64,000 nt of DNA. Origin: Edolisoma coerulescens (Eukaryota; Chordata; Aves; Passeriformes; Campephagidae). Below, piece after piece: positions 39,050-51,135 of this stretch. The notes under the pieces were generated by a model. That model did not search any database. It saw only the letters and a program-made list of their open reading frames with translations, and had not been told where the DNA came from. Position 1 is the stretch's first letter. Every line of letters begins with the position of its first letter. The position numbers and the translations under genes are program-made. The stretch lies in contig VWZW01002332.1 in NCBI GenBank assembly GCA_013397115.1, forward strand, positions 1,054,001 through 1,118,000, read 5' to 3'.

Positions 39050-42000
39050 TCATGTATGGAGAAGCTGCTCTTGATGGGTAATCATTTGTAACCAGCTTTT
39101 TGCTCAGTTTGGAATAACCTCATTCTGTTCTCATTCTCTGTCCAGAGTGAGAACATTGAGGACACACAGTTTTCATGGTAGTTATATTTGCATAAGAAAA
39201 TTTATCAAACTTAGGATTTCTCTGGTTTTAAAAAGTTTGAGCTGCCTGTTGGTGGAATTTGTTTAATTATTATTGGAATAAAAGTATCACCTTTGTAAAT
39301 GATGTGGTTTTTTTATTCCCCAGTCTCTTACTGCAGTTTTCTACATGTCGTCATAGAATCCAGAGGTCCCTGTGAAGAATCAGTGTGCCAAATAAATTCC
39401 TAGTATAAGATTTTTGCTTGACAAACTTGTAATTTAACTGTGGAATCTTCAGAACACTTTTGCTTATTTCTGAGGAAGTTTGGAACATTATGTACACACT
39501 TAGATTTCTCTGCTGGAAGCACTTCAAGTCAGCCAATTTGCAGATTAGTGACAATTTTAAACAAAGCTCTCAGCTGATGGGAAAGCTCAAGACATGGCAT
39601 GCAGGTCTTTAAGAATTTGATTTCCTTCTGCATAAAAAGAGAAAACTTTAAAAAGTTATTTTTAAAAAAAAGGCTTGTTATTTTTGACAGTTTGTACAAG
39701 GCTTGGAGAAAATCAGCTAGGCAATGTCGTGGCTATTTATGGATACACTTCATCATACCACTTTCAACTTTCTTTTAATTCTTGTAGCATGTGACAGTAA
39801 AAGACACTACTGTGTCACTGAATGCAGCATGTATGAGAATATGGAATTAAAGATATTAATTTTGCGTGCCAGCTGATGGCCTTGTTTCCCTGCCTTGAAC
39901 TTTATTTTGTTAAATTATGAGCATACATATAAGTACATTAATCAGATTTGAATATGGAAAGTATGTATTCTTATAACCAATTTATTTCTCATCTGATGCC
40001 TATTAAATTCTTCATAAGTCAAATTATATTTTTGTCTTGGTGAACCCAGTGTTGGAGTGCTTGTCTACTGAATGTATAAATGAAGTGTTTCCAATGGTCA
40101 CAGAAATAGTTTGAGAGGTGTTTAGCAAGTCTTCTGTCCTTCTTGCATAAAGAACCAGAAAGAACTATATCTTTTTTTATTTAGAAGAAGCTAATGAAAC
40201 AAGACATTATGAACAGTATTACTAGGAAAAACAGTGAGGTATAAAGTTAAATGAAACTGTGTATCACATGGATATTCTGTTGTGTAAGGCTTTGTAGCCA
40301 TTATTACTGGGAGAAGTAATAATATGGTGGTTATTGCAAGTCAGTTTCTTTTATCCTTGTCTTTTATTTCTTGATGCTAGAAAATTGACTAGTAGTCAGA
40401 AAAACCAGAAGCCATGCACCACACTTGTCCTCTTAAAAAAAGCAAATACAAGAAAAAGTAACTCATAAGATACCTTTTTTTATGATATACAGCCTTAGGT
40501 TTGATATCTGTCATTTTGTGGTGGTGTTAATTTAGTGATGCTGTTGGTAAATGGTGCATTAAAAAAACCCCAACCAAACAGGACTACTCTTGGGCTTCAC
40601 ATGTACTGTAAATAGGATAAAGAGTCAGATTCATCCTCAGTGCATTTCCAATGACTTCAGCAGCAAGCCTCCAGGGATGTAGAATAATGACCTCTATTTC
40701 CTAGTGTTTATTAGGGAACAACAGAGATGCTATAATTTAATCCCATGTGAACGTTCGAATCTTTATCAAGGGAACTTAAAATAATTTCCTTCCTCTTCCA
40801 CTGAATTTCATTCTTTCTGTTAAATAAGTGATATGTTTTATTTTAGAGATTCATATTTTATTTATGCTTCCTATTCATTTCATATTGTTAGTAAAATTAA
40901 TAACAAACAGAAATGACCTGAGAGTAAAATAAAATGCTACTTCCTTTTCCTTTTGTAGGATTATTCTGTGTTGACATAAGTATAGATGAACTGGCTCATG
41001 CTACTGGTCCTACAGATCCCCTGTGAATTTGAAGCATTGAATGAGTTCTCTTGAGTGTTAGTGTTATCTTGCTGGAACTCCCTGATTATTTCTGAGAGTT
41101 TACTAAATCCAAGATTGAAATAGGCACTTAATTCTTACATTCCTTGCTATTTATCCAAGTTTTTTTGGGTTGTTGGCAGGTGATGAATGAGAGCTTTTTC
41201 TCTCTAGCATCATGAATCAGTGAGATTCCTGACCAATATTAAATACTCCAGGGGATAGTAGAAAAATTCTGAAGTGGAGAGTTTTCTACTATGCTCGATA
41301 AATATTTTTCTTTATAAAGTCTGCCTTTTTGTATCTAATAATCTTCATGCTTCAGACAGTATCTCATTTTTGTGGACTTTTTTTGTATTAACTGGATGTT
41401 CTCATTGTGGTTCTGTATTTGCCCTCACACAAGGGGTCTGATGCTATCTGCTTCCAGGGAAAGCATCAAAATACTCAGTTTCAAAAGCTGCACTTGAAGA
41501 AAAATAAATGAGCTGTTAAAACCAGCTATCCATGGAATGGTACATAAAATGAGATACTGAAGGGCGCAGCATGTTGTTGAGCAGAATTAACCTTTTCCCT
41601 ATAATGCAAAGTGCGTTACAGATTCCATCAGAAGCGTAAGCAGTCTCCTATCCACAGGGGCAACTTATTACTTAGTTTATACAGGGGAAAAATAACATTG
41701 CATATACTAGCACCCTGAGACTCCAGAACAAACACCTGGCATTTTGTTTTGCATGGTGTCTCTCTCAAATTGCAAAAAAATGGTGTTTGATGGTGTTTTG
41801 ATATACTTGGTAACTGATTTCAGTGTTTTTCACCTCTCGTACAAGATTTGACATTTAAATTAATCTCTTTGGTAGGAATCTGCTGGCAAGAACACTGAAA
41901 GCATGTTACTATAAGTGAAGGAAAACACAACAAATAAAAGGACTTCTTTGAAGTTACGACTGTTTTTGTGTTTCTTCATTTTTGTTGTTCCTCCGACTCC

Positions 42001-44970
42001 CTCTCCCCATACCATGTTTTCTGTTTAATTAAAAGCACATGGTTTTAGTGGGTTTCAGTTTTTTCTTATACTTAAGACGACTGTACATCCTATTGAGCCA
42101 TTAAGGTATCATGGACTGCTTTGTTAACCTAACTTCTTTGGAAAGACTTTTAGAATTTGTGCATCAGATTACTAATTTGGAAATACCTCTTTGAGCTTTC
42201 TGTTGAAGAAGGATCAGTAAATCAGTCCTGAATTTTTAAATTTTCTTTTAAAAATTATTTTTACCTACATTTATATATTTATTGTTTTGCCTTTTCTTCC
42301 TCCAATTTCACTCTAGGTATAGCAGACAACATATTTGATATTAATTATGGAAAAAATCCATGTCTTTGGTAAGGGAGATTCTGCAAGATAGGAAAATACT
42401 GATTTCAGTGGTTTTGTTAAAGTTTTTAATTTTTTTTTTTTTTTAAACCATCAGCTTATTGTCCTCTGGCAGTCAGGCTAAGTTTTAGAAATCATTGGGA
42501 AAATTACTGAAAACAAATCACATGCCTTCATAAACGTTTTTAGGGAGCCCCCATTTTGAATACTTGCTGTATGCATTTCTGGCCAGAAAGTATTATGTAG
42601 ACTACAAAAGATACAGAGAAAGGCAACAAGGAAGGCTTAACACCTAGAAGCTGAGATTGAGAAGAGACTGCAAGGAGGTCTTAGCTTTAGTTCAAACAAA
42701 TCCGAGCAATGTTATTTGGAGGCCTGTGATTCATTAATTGAAATTTCATCTTTCAGTACACTTGAACTAGTCTTCAGCAATAGGTTAACACTTCAGCCCT
42801 TGAAACCAGGTTTTTTTTCCTTTTTTTTTTTCCTTGATGATACGCTTGTCAGTCTTACTTTGTAAGAATAAACCAGAACAAACATTGCAAAATTACTTGG
42901 AGACTATTGCAGAAGCAAGAGTGTACTCAGGAGCATTGCATGGTTTTCTGCTGTGTTTTAGCTCTGGAATGACTGGAGGAAATGTGCTACAGAGAATTTT
43001 ATCTAATTAGCAGTTTGCAGAACCAGCTTTGCCCCAGATCTCAGTCAGCCTCAGTGTTCCATCTTCTTTCACCGTCAAAATTGGGAGGTTACTTAGGTGG
43101 AGTTCAGCAACACTTAGAAGAATGTTTCTGTATTCATATTAATTGCATACTTCTAGAGTGTTTCTTGAACCTTTGGAGAAAAGGTCTTCCCTGTTGTGCT
43201 CAACCAAGTGTTCATGTGAGTTTGTGGTGAACATAACTGGAGAAATGATCCAGCTGGAAAAATAATTCCTTTTGTACTCACTTTCTATTACTTCCTTCCC
43301 ATCACTTCAGTGCACACAAGGAAAATGAAGACCTTCTGGGCCATAATGACTATCCAGAAGACAGTAATTTCTTTGATATAATTGCTATCAAAAAGATATT
43401 AGAACTGTACCTTCATTTCCCTGCAGATCTTATCTGTGACCATTATAACTCGTAAATGAAATCACAAAGGGATAGGCATATTTCTGTCATACAGACTTCG
43501 TAGAGACCAGATCTGCAACATGATCCTTTGGTGGGTTCTTGTTGAGAGGGAACTCTCAATGCAGCTTTCCCCTTTGCCGTGTCTTGGGCTAGAAGGAATC
43601 CTGTTTGCTGTCTTTCTCTGCACCACTAAAGTATGAAAATGCATGTGTTCAGTGAATGTTTCTTAGCATTTGTGCTCAGTTAAAAAAAAATACAGAGTAA
43701 TAAAAGTAAACAGTTCATGTTCTGTTTTCATTAATGTAGTTTAACATGTAACATCTGTATGTATTTCTGAACTTTTCCAAGATAAAGAGCACATACTAGG
43801 CCAGACAATTTGGAGATAAAATTATGGGTGCTATTAGTACAGAGCATTAGCTGACTCTTCCAGATAACACTGCATCAGCTTCCATAATTGTGCACTTGGT
43901 ACATTCCTAATTTGTTTAAATATAGTTCTAATTTCTCCAATAATTTTCATTATTTAAAATAACTTCTTCCATTTTTTTTGTGGAAATGAAGAAAAAACAG
44001 TCATCCTGGGACATTTGATTATGCTAGTTTTTAAAAGATCAAACTGATCTCAATAGAAACTAGTTGCAACTAGTCCCTCTCACATTCGTGTAACTGCTGT
44101 CCTCTGGGACTGAAAATACAGGTCCATGTTTTCTTTAACTTTGCAGAAGGTGCATCTGGAATCATTGTTCTATGACAGAAAAATGCTATTAGTTCACAAT
44201 ATCCTCAGAGTTTTGTGATCATGAAGTCAACAGAGAACCTACTGTTCATGTTTTGCTCTGTATTTCTTAGCAGTTTTCTCTCTACATTTTTCTTTTTCTT
44301 TTGAAAATGTGAGTTGTTTCCTGTTGAGTGCAGAACCATATCTTATGCAGAGCCTTTTGCACCCTGTCCTCCTCAGCTTGGGCCTAAATAATTTCAATGC
44401 CTTTAAACTTACCTTTTGAGGAGGAAAGCAATTTGACTGTTTTTAAAGACAGTCTTTGCTGTTTTCCAAGAAAGTTGTTGTAGAGTTGATTTGTGACAAA
44501 CTTATTTTCTTGTAGTAAACAACTTTGTAAGAGGTGTGAAAATGTAGATCTCCCATGTTGATCTCTGCTGTTGTTTTGACTTGTTAGTTGGCATAAAACA
44601 GGGAGCACTTGTCTGTCTTGATGGGGCCAAGAGGCTGTAAGTAAGACAGGAGAGAGGGAATAGGATAACTGTTTAAGAGGAAAGGAAAGGGAAGGGGCAC
44701 AGAGATAAGGGGATCTGTAAGATTCGTGTGCATTCCTTTACCATCTTACACAAAGAGTTCCAAGCCTTAGTAAGAAAACTTTGATAATTCAGTGTCCTTA
44801 TAGTATTTGCTGTTCAGTTTTCTGCAGAGAATGGAAATTAAGAAAATCCATTTCTTTTTAAAAAATGTGTGTTGCAGGAGATTAATAACTGGTTATTAGC
44901 TATTACAGTTTCTCCTGATTTCTACATTCAAGGTGTGTGTATTTGTATTTGCCTCCATATGGATATACAA

Positions 44971-45290
44971 TTAGAGAATGGTTTGGTTTGGAAGGGATCT
45001 TAAAGACCATACTCCAAACCCCCCTCCAACCCATACTCCCTGCTATGGCAAGGAGGGCAGCCATTAGACCAGGTTGCTCAAAGCCCCATCCAGCTTTCAA
45101 CACTTCTTGGGGTGGGACATCTGCAACATCTCTGGGCAACCTGTGCCAATGTCTCACCACCTTCAAATTAAGGAATTTCTTCCTTATATTTAACCTAAAA
45201 CTACACTCTTTCAGCTTAAAGATGTTCCCCCTTGTGCTTACTACCTGTCCTTGTAAAAGGTCTCTCTCCAGCTTTATCTTCCAGCATTTT
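44971..45290 (-). repeat. CR1 retroposon 3' end, with ORF2 C-terminal coding remnant
   Basis: A 5'-truncated CR1 on the - strand. On + it opens with AGAATGGTTTGGTTTGGAAG, the inverted 3' terminus. Translated on the - strand it gives FKLKECSFRLNIRKKFLNLK and then VVRHWHRLPRDVADVPPQEV, the C-terminal end of the CR1 reverse-transcriptase polyprotein. The same motif appears in the + strand copy at 59302-59634. Compared with that copy, about 5 nt are missing after the EV codons (VFKARLDG there, VLKAGWGF here), which shifts the frame and explains why a 148-codon open frame (44903-45349, -) runs on into what is normally 3' UTR. It is a dead fragment, not a functional gene. Confidence 0.93.
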
Positions 45291-46927
45291 TCAGTGAGAA
45301 CATTCACAAAATGAGATTGCTTGCTATTCACAGTTTTGAAGAGTATCATCGAGAGAGAGATGAAATTAAAGTAAAAGTACCAAATGAAGGGTTAGTTGGA
45401 AAGCCTCTTGCTACTTCTCATTTTATGAATCTAATTTGTTCTCAATTCATATGATCATTCCATGCAAGCATTTCACTGCATGTAGTCTTGCATTGCATGA
45501 CAGCGCTTCCCAAAGTTTTGAGAAGCATTCTGTGAGTAGCGTGGCAGGAAGGAGTTTATTTTAATGACGTTTTAGTCTTCACAGAAATGTGGTAGTTGCA
45601 GTTTTAGTTTGTAGATTCTTTTGCTTCCACCACAGTCACTAAGTGTCTCTTCAAATGACTGTTGACAGAGAAAAGAGAAAGAAAGATATTTGCACTTTTA
45701 AATGAGTATTTTAAAGGAACATGAGTTCTGGATCAGCCAACCTTATAGCCTTTAAGTTTGATGCATTTATTTTGTGACTACAGAGGGAGGGAATGGAGCT
45801 GGTCGTAGAAGAGGATATGTGCTATACCCATTACTAGCTTGTAATAATGTCAGAACGTGCTGCAGACATACTACCACGTTCTAAAATTTTTTTAATGGAT
45901 TCTGAATTTATCTACAGTTCTCCTGGAAGTATGAGAAAAGGTGCTTCATTCCTACAAACTTATTTTTTAATTTTCCTTCATTTAGTCCGATCTCTGGAAT
46001 GAAACCCATGTATTTGTTGTTCTTATTTAGTGTCCTGGGAAATGTGATTAAAAACAGAAAACAACACAAGCACTTTGTGTCCCAAGGGGTGTGTAGAAAC
46101 AAATATGCCTTTATTTAAACCAAACAAACACCAACCAAAGCCCCCACCTTTTCACAAGAAAGCAAAATATTCTCCCTTGAGCAATCTGTGTAATCTGGAT
46201 GGGCTCATAGCTGTGTAACATACAAAGTTGTTTTATTTAAGTATTCTCTGTTAGGATGTTCTGTTAATATTTGCAGAACACTTAGGTTGCCTTTATTATA
46301 CTTTTCAAATATCTGCAGAGGCTTCAGTTATTGTTACTTTGAGAAGCTTTCTTGGATGTATTTCCTGGAGCAAGTGCTTTTGCTTTGAGCTAAGACTGAA
46401 ACAGATTAACAGTTTTTGCTGGGTTTTTGGCAGTCATGCCAGTTTATTGTGTACCCACTTCACAAAACTGACCTGGCTAAAAGCAAAACAAACAAAATAT
46501 TTACTCGTTATTTTTCAACTATGTTGCAACAGACTGTTTCAGTGTCACAGAAACAGAGGACCGAAGAAGAAGTCAAAAACAGGATTAAGGGTCATTTCAA
46601 GATCAGCAAACTCTGCTTAAGCTAGCATGACCACTGAAATGAATGACTACAAATCTACCTCTTGGTGCAATATTTGTTGCAGCCCTGCTATTACAATGAA
46701 TTGCGGTCAGGGAAAGAGATTATTTTTCTAGTGTTAAAAGGAAATTAGAGCAGAACTCTGGAAGCCATGGTCACATGGTCCTGAGGAAAGTTTTAAGGAT
46801 GGGGCCACAGAGTCTGGTAGCCTTAAGGATTTAAATATTGTGAGAGCTGCTTCTTTGGGTAGCTGTTCTTTAGTAAAAGGCTATTTTTCAAACAATATTG
46901 AGTTATGTTTCCTTTCTGGGTTAAATG

Positions 46928-47683
46928 AAGGCGGCCCATCCGCCTTGGTCAAAATCAGTAAAATTTTGGCCTAATTTGCTGTCATGTGCCATGTCATGAC
47001 ATGATCTCATGGAGCTGAGGTGGAATTCCCACTGAAGTCCAAGTGTCACAGTCAGGATGGAGTGGCCTATGGGCAGCCATGGCCTGCAGCAGAGTCAGGC
47101 ACTGACCTGAGGTTCCACCTGTATCACACCCCTGGGCTGGGGCCAGCGTGGAGCCGTGAGGCGGCCGCACGCAGGGGTCAGCCCAGGCCTGCCCGACCGG
47201 CACCACTCCTGTGGGCGTCCCATCAGTCTTGACAGCAGTACCCCCCCAGCTGCTGTCACACTGGACCCAGCATTCCCACCCTGTGGATAAAGGCCATTTT
47301 TTCACTGGGGATACTATTGAGGGGGCGGTGAAGCTGCTTGATAGGGTGAGACCATCCATAATTCCCACACCGAGGCAAGGGTCGACTCAGTTTCGCTGAT
47401 GGGCATCCTGCAGGACCACAGGGAGGTGCGATCTCTGCAGATGAGCCTACGTAGCAACACAGGATCCCATCTTAATCGAGTCACAGTTTAAAGAAACCAG
47501 GATAGCCCTAAGCTGCCTCTTATACTATATTGAGACCTTTTTACAAGCTAGATGAGAGCTTTTTAAATTGACTTGTTTGTCGTATTTGCATGAAAGCAGA
47601 AAAAACGGCTAAAAAATCTGAGTTTGATACTATTTCTAGACCTTTTGCTCTAAATATCTTGTCATGGCATGTGTCATGCCATG
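46928..47683. repeat. Unclassified palindrome-bounded GC-rich segment, possible mobile element
   Basis: A 756-bp interval unlike its surroundings. At the left are three inverted repeats in a row: AAGGCGG/CCGCCTT with a 5-nt loop (46928-46946), GGTCAAAAT/ATTTTGGCC with one G-T pair and a 7-nt loop (46947-46971), and the perfect palindrome CATGTCATGACATG (46990-47003). At the right is CATGGCATG/CATGCCATG with a 3-nt loop (47663-47683). The core, about 47016-47440, is GC-rich with clustered CpGs and a NotI site at 47161. I do not recognise the family. The frame 46994-47368 (-, 124 codons) and its + strand counterparts have no visible domain and probably result from GC richness. No clear target-site duplication was seen. 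Confidence 0.4.
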
Positions 47684-50600
47684 CCCTGTGTCCCTTTCTT
47701 GATTTTGTGTGCTGTTCCCAACATACTCATTTTGAATTTTCACCACTGACAACTGTCAGAACCTTCTAATTTATAATTATTCAGCATTTGAGCCTTAAAT
47801 AACATCTGAACATTCTTCAGTGTGTCAGCTACCAGTAAAACTTCATATGCCAGTAGCATGGAGAAGTGGAAAGGTTTTCTATGGATCCTATACCTATGAA
47901 AGTTCCCTTACCTCTGAGTAGTTTGCATCTGTGGCTAACCTACATTTCTTCAGAAAATATCTTAAATGTTCATACACGTGCTTTTGTTTCCTGAAAGGAT
48001 ACATACTTCCAGTTTCAACATTAACAGTTCCTGGGCATAGTACCATTACAAACAGCCAAGCTGATTTTGGCTTTATGCCTGGATGTGTCCATTCATGAAG
48101 TAGTTGTTAAAGCAAAATACAACTTCTAATTACATTAATCTCTTTGAATAGCTTATTTCCTCAGCACCAACTTTTTCTTGGTTTTTTGGTTTTTGTTTTT
48201 TTTTTTAACAATGATTTTTGGGGTTTGGTTTTGTTGGTACTGAAGAGATAACAATTAGTAAATAGAAGAGCCATGGCAGTATCCAAACTATCACAAACAA
48301 GACATGTCACAGAAGCAAAGCATTGAACTGTCAGACTGCCTTTCCCAGTGTTTTATTTCACAGCAGCTGTGCAATATAATGCAAAGTGATTCCTAATAAT
48401 AACAGATAGTAGACCTACTAACCTCACTTTTGCAGTTACTGGCATTGACCCAAGGAGACCTACAGTGTCTGTGAAGGTGCAAATAAATTTTCATACTGGA
48501 AGGCAGCACATGATGGTCACAAATAGTGCAGGGCCAGCTGTATACCAGCACAATTTGGCCTGGCTGTTGGAATTCTCAGCTTCACTAAGAGCAGCAGACA
48601 GATTATGTGACTCCTTATGCAGTTGCTTAGTCCCCATAGCCAACACTTAGCCACAGATAAGGCATTTTTTCTTCACACAGAAGTGATTGCATGGACTGCT
48701 CAAAGAGTAAGTAGGTAGATAAGTAGTTAAGACCCCTTTCAGTTTGAACTGTTCACCTTTTCAAGCTCTCACTCTTTGATTTGAAACTTTAATTTCTTTG
48801 TCTGGGACATGAATGCTGCTTACATCATCTAGCTAAGAAGAGACAATCATCTGAGAGGAAGAATTTGGGAGAAAATTTGGGCTGAATGTCAGGAAAACTT
48901 CCTCATGATGAGCTGCATTGTGAAATACTTTGCCAAAGAAAATGTCTAAGGCACAAACTGAGATTAAGCCAAGTGTTGGAAAATGTAATGTAGAAACAGA
49001 GTAAGTATTTTGTATTGCTCAGTGACCGTGCATCCCTCTTAGCCTGGAGCATGCTTAATCAGATTGTCATTACATGTTGTTCAGTAAGTTATTTCAAAGA
49101 TGCCTGTCATGGTAATGGGCTAAGAGTATGCTTATTTCTGAAGAAGACTTCCACACTCTTTTTTGAGGTAGGGATTATGGGGAAAATGGGAAACAGGCAG
49201 AAGTTAGACAATGTCTAACAAATCTGCTTTTCCAGTTGAATTTACAGCAGCGTCCTTATCCATGACATTTTTCCCAAGAGCATTTTGCATGAGGCTCTAA
49301 AATTGAATCCAGTATTTAGGAGACTAAATTTCTATGGAGAGTTCTGTAGCTGACCATTTTTATTGCTTGTTTGGTTGAAGAAAATCAGATAAAGGAGACA
49401 CTATGTCAAATATAACCACTACTGGCAGTTTGAAAAATTTAAAAAGAAAATCCTTGCTGTAGTGAACATTTCTGCCAACATCTTGGCTTCCTTGTTGGGT
49501 TAGCCATTTGCTTATTTTTATCCCTCACTGCTAAACTTTCATTTTGTTTATTTGTTTGTTTCAAACTTTAAAATTTGAAGTGTTTTTTCTTACTTTGGAC
49601 TCAGAAGTTGTTGCTTATGACATCCAGGCAATCAAACTCTGGATCTCTTAAGAAGTCTGTCGTTAAAGAACAGCTTGTCTGTCTGTCTTAATGTGTCCAG
49701 CTTCAGTCTAGGAAGAAGGAACCTGTACTCTGACTTTCTGTTTGTTTAAGGAAAACATATTTAAAGCCAGTTTCAGGAATTCTGACAAATGAAGCTTTTC
49801 AAAATAAATGTTGTGATGAGTCTGGCAGCTCAACATCCCTTAAGGAATAATCTGTGCTAATTAAATAACATTGGTTTTACTTTTCATGGTAAATTAGAAA
49901 GTTCTTACTGTGATTAGTTAAATGTTTATTTATTCTTTTATTGATTTCCAACTTTCCCTTCACATCCTGATGGACCTCACAAGGAGGCCTGTTCAGGGTA
50001 TGTTCACTCCACTCTGGAGAGGTTTTGTTGACATCTGCACAGTGAGAGAAACAGGCCTGGCCGCAAAATTTACAGACCAGGATTTGGAAAAGCAAAGAGA
50101 CAAAGTAATAAACATACGGAACTGATTTGGGGTAACTGTTAAGTAGGCCTAACAGCCAGATTGAAAATGTCTTGGAAGGTTTAAAATAAGCTCTTTGTAG
50201 AGTAAAGCTTTTTGCTTATTTGCTAGGACTTATCTTAATCAGATAATTTCTGTAACTGTTAATGCATTGAACAAAAAAAAAATTGAATGAAAAATGCCCC
50301 ACAGCTCTCCACAAAAGCAGAGATTCCTCTGCTTCTGTACTTCTTATATTGAAGATTTCCCCCTGGTAGAAGAAGATTTGGTTTTGTTCTATTTATTTGT
50401 TCTTCATGGGAAAAAGTATGTTTCATGTGATAAATGTTTAAGAAGTGAAGGATACTTGTAATATCCAAAAATATCTACATTTGCCAGCATACTCAATAGA
50501 ATAATATACTATTAAAAATGTTGTGACGTGTGATATACTTCAATTGTGAATCAGGTTTTGCTTAATTAGTTCTGTGGTCCAATTATGCTGTTTCCTGTGT

Positions 50601-51059
50601 TTATACAGCCATTTCCCACATGATAATATGTAATGTAAACATTCAAGCTGAGAAATTTTTTGGTTTGTTTGGAAAGCCATAAACGGAGGTAAAACCAGAA
50701 AAATTTTCTTCTGCTGCCTGTCTGAAACTACATTCTCAAGCTCTCCTTCTTTTTCAGTATGATTTGAACTCTCAGCCTAGTCAAGAGACATGCACTGTTT
50801 GTATTAATGGTAGTGATAAAAAGATAAATGCCTAGACCTGCAAGTGCACTGCTGAACTGTTTTTCCTTCACCGTGGTTGTGTTTGTGGTTGCTTTATCTT
50901 TTACAGTTTTCACTGAGTTACAGTCAATGGAGTAGGCTGTAAAAAGAAATGTTATCTCTTACTGGATGATTAGCTACCTACCATGATAATATCCATTGCT
51001 GATTTTGTCTTCTAAATATTTTCAGGGCATTGCTAAAGAAAAAAGGGGAAAAAAACCCA

Positions 51060-51135
51060 AGCTGTCCTTTTGGTTTGCTTTTGTGGTTTGTTTGGTTTTG
51101 GTTGGTTGGTTGTTTTGGTTTTTTTTTTTTTTTTT
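51060..51135. repeat. T/G-rich low-complexity tract ending in a 17-T run
   Basis: GGTTTG and GGTTGG units (51080-51118) run into an unbroken poly-T of 17 bases (51119-51135). It could be the reverse complement of a retroposed poly-A tail, but no adjacent retroposon body is recognisable. Confidence 0.75.

Noticed and set aside
42598..42685. Possible old retroposon text (AGATACAGAGAAAGGCAAC ... AGACTGCAAGGAGGTC)
   Set aside because: Only vaguely like the CR1 interior; not distinguishable from chance.
44903..45349. 148-codon - strand frame, the longest in the window
   Set aside because: It is the CR1 ORF2 C-terminus run on through a small frame-shifting deletion into 3' UTR; a retroposon remnant, not a gene.
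46994..47368. 124-codon - strand frame in the GC-rich block
   Set aside because: No recognisable domain, and overlapping open frames on the other strand show that GC composition explains it; kept only as part of the unclassified segment.
48868..48950. Possible very old CR1 remnant (GCTGAATGTCAGGAAAAC and following text)
   Set aside because: Resemblance to CR1 is partial and by eye only; too diverged to call without alignment.
49425..49465. GAAAAATTTAAAAAG as the start of the next ARHGAP42 exon (LEKFRKEQ region)
   Set aside because: Flanking residues do not match the family, there is no acceptor in the right place, and the frame closes quickly.
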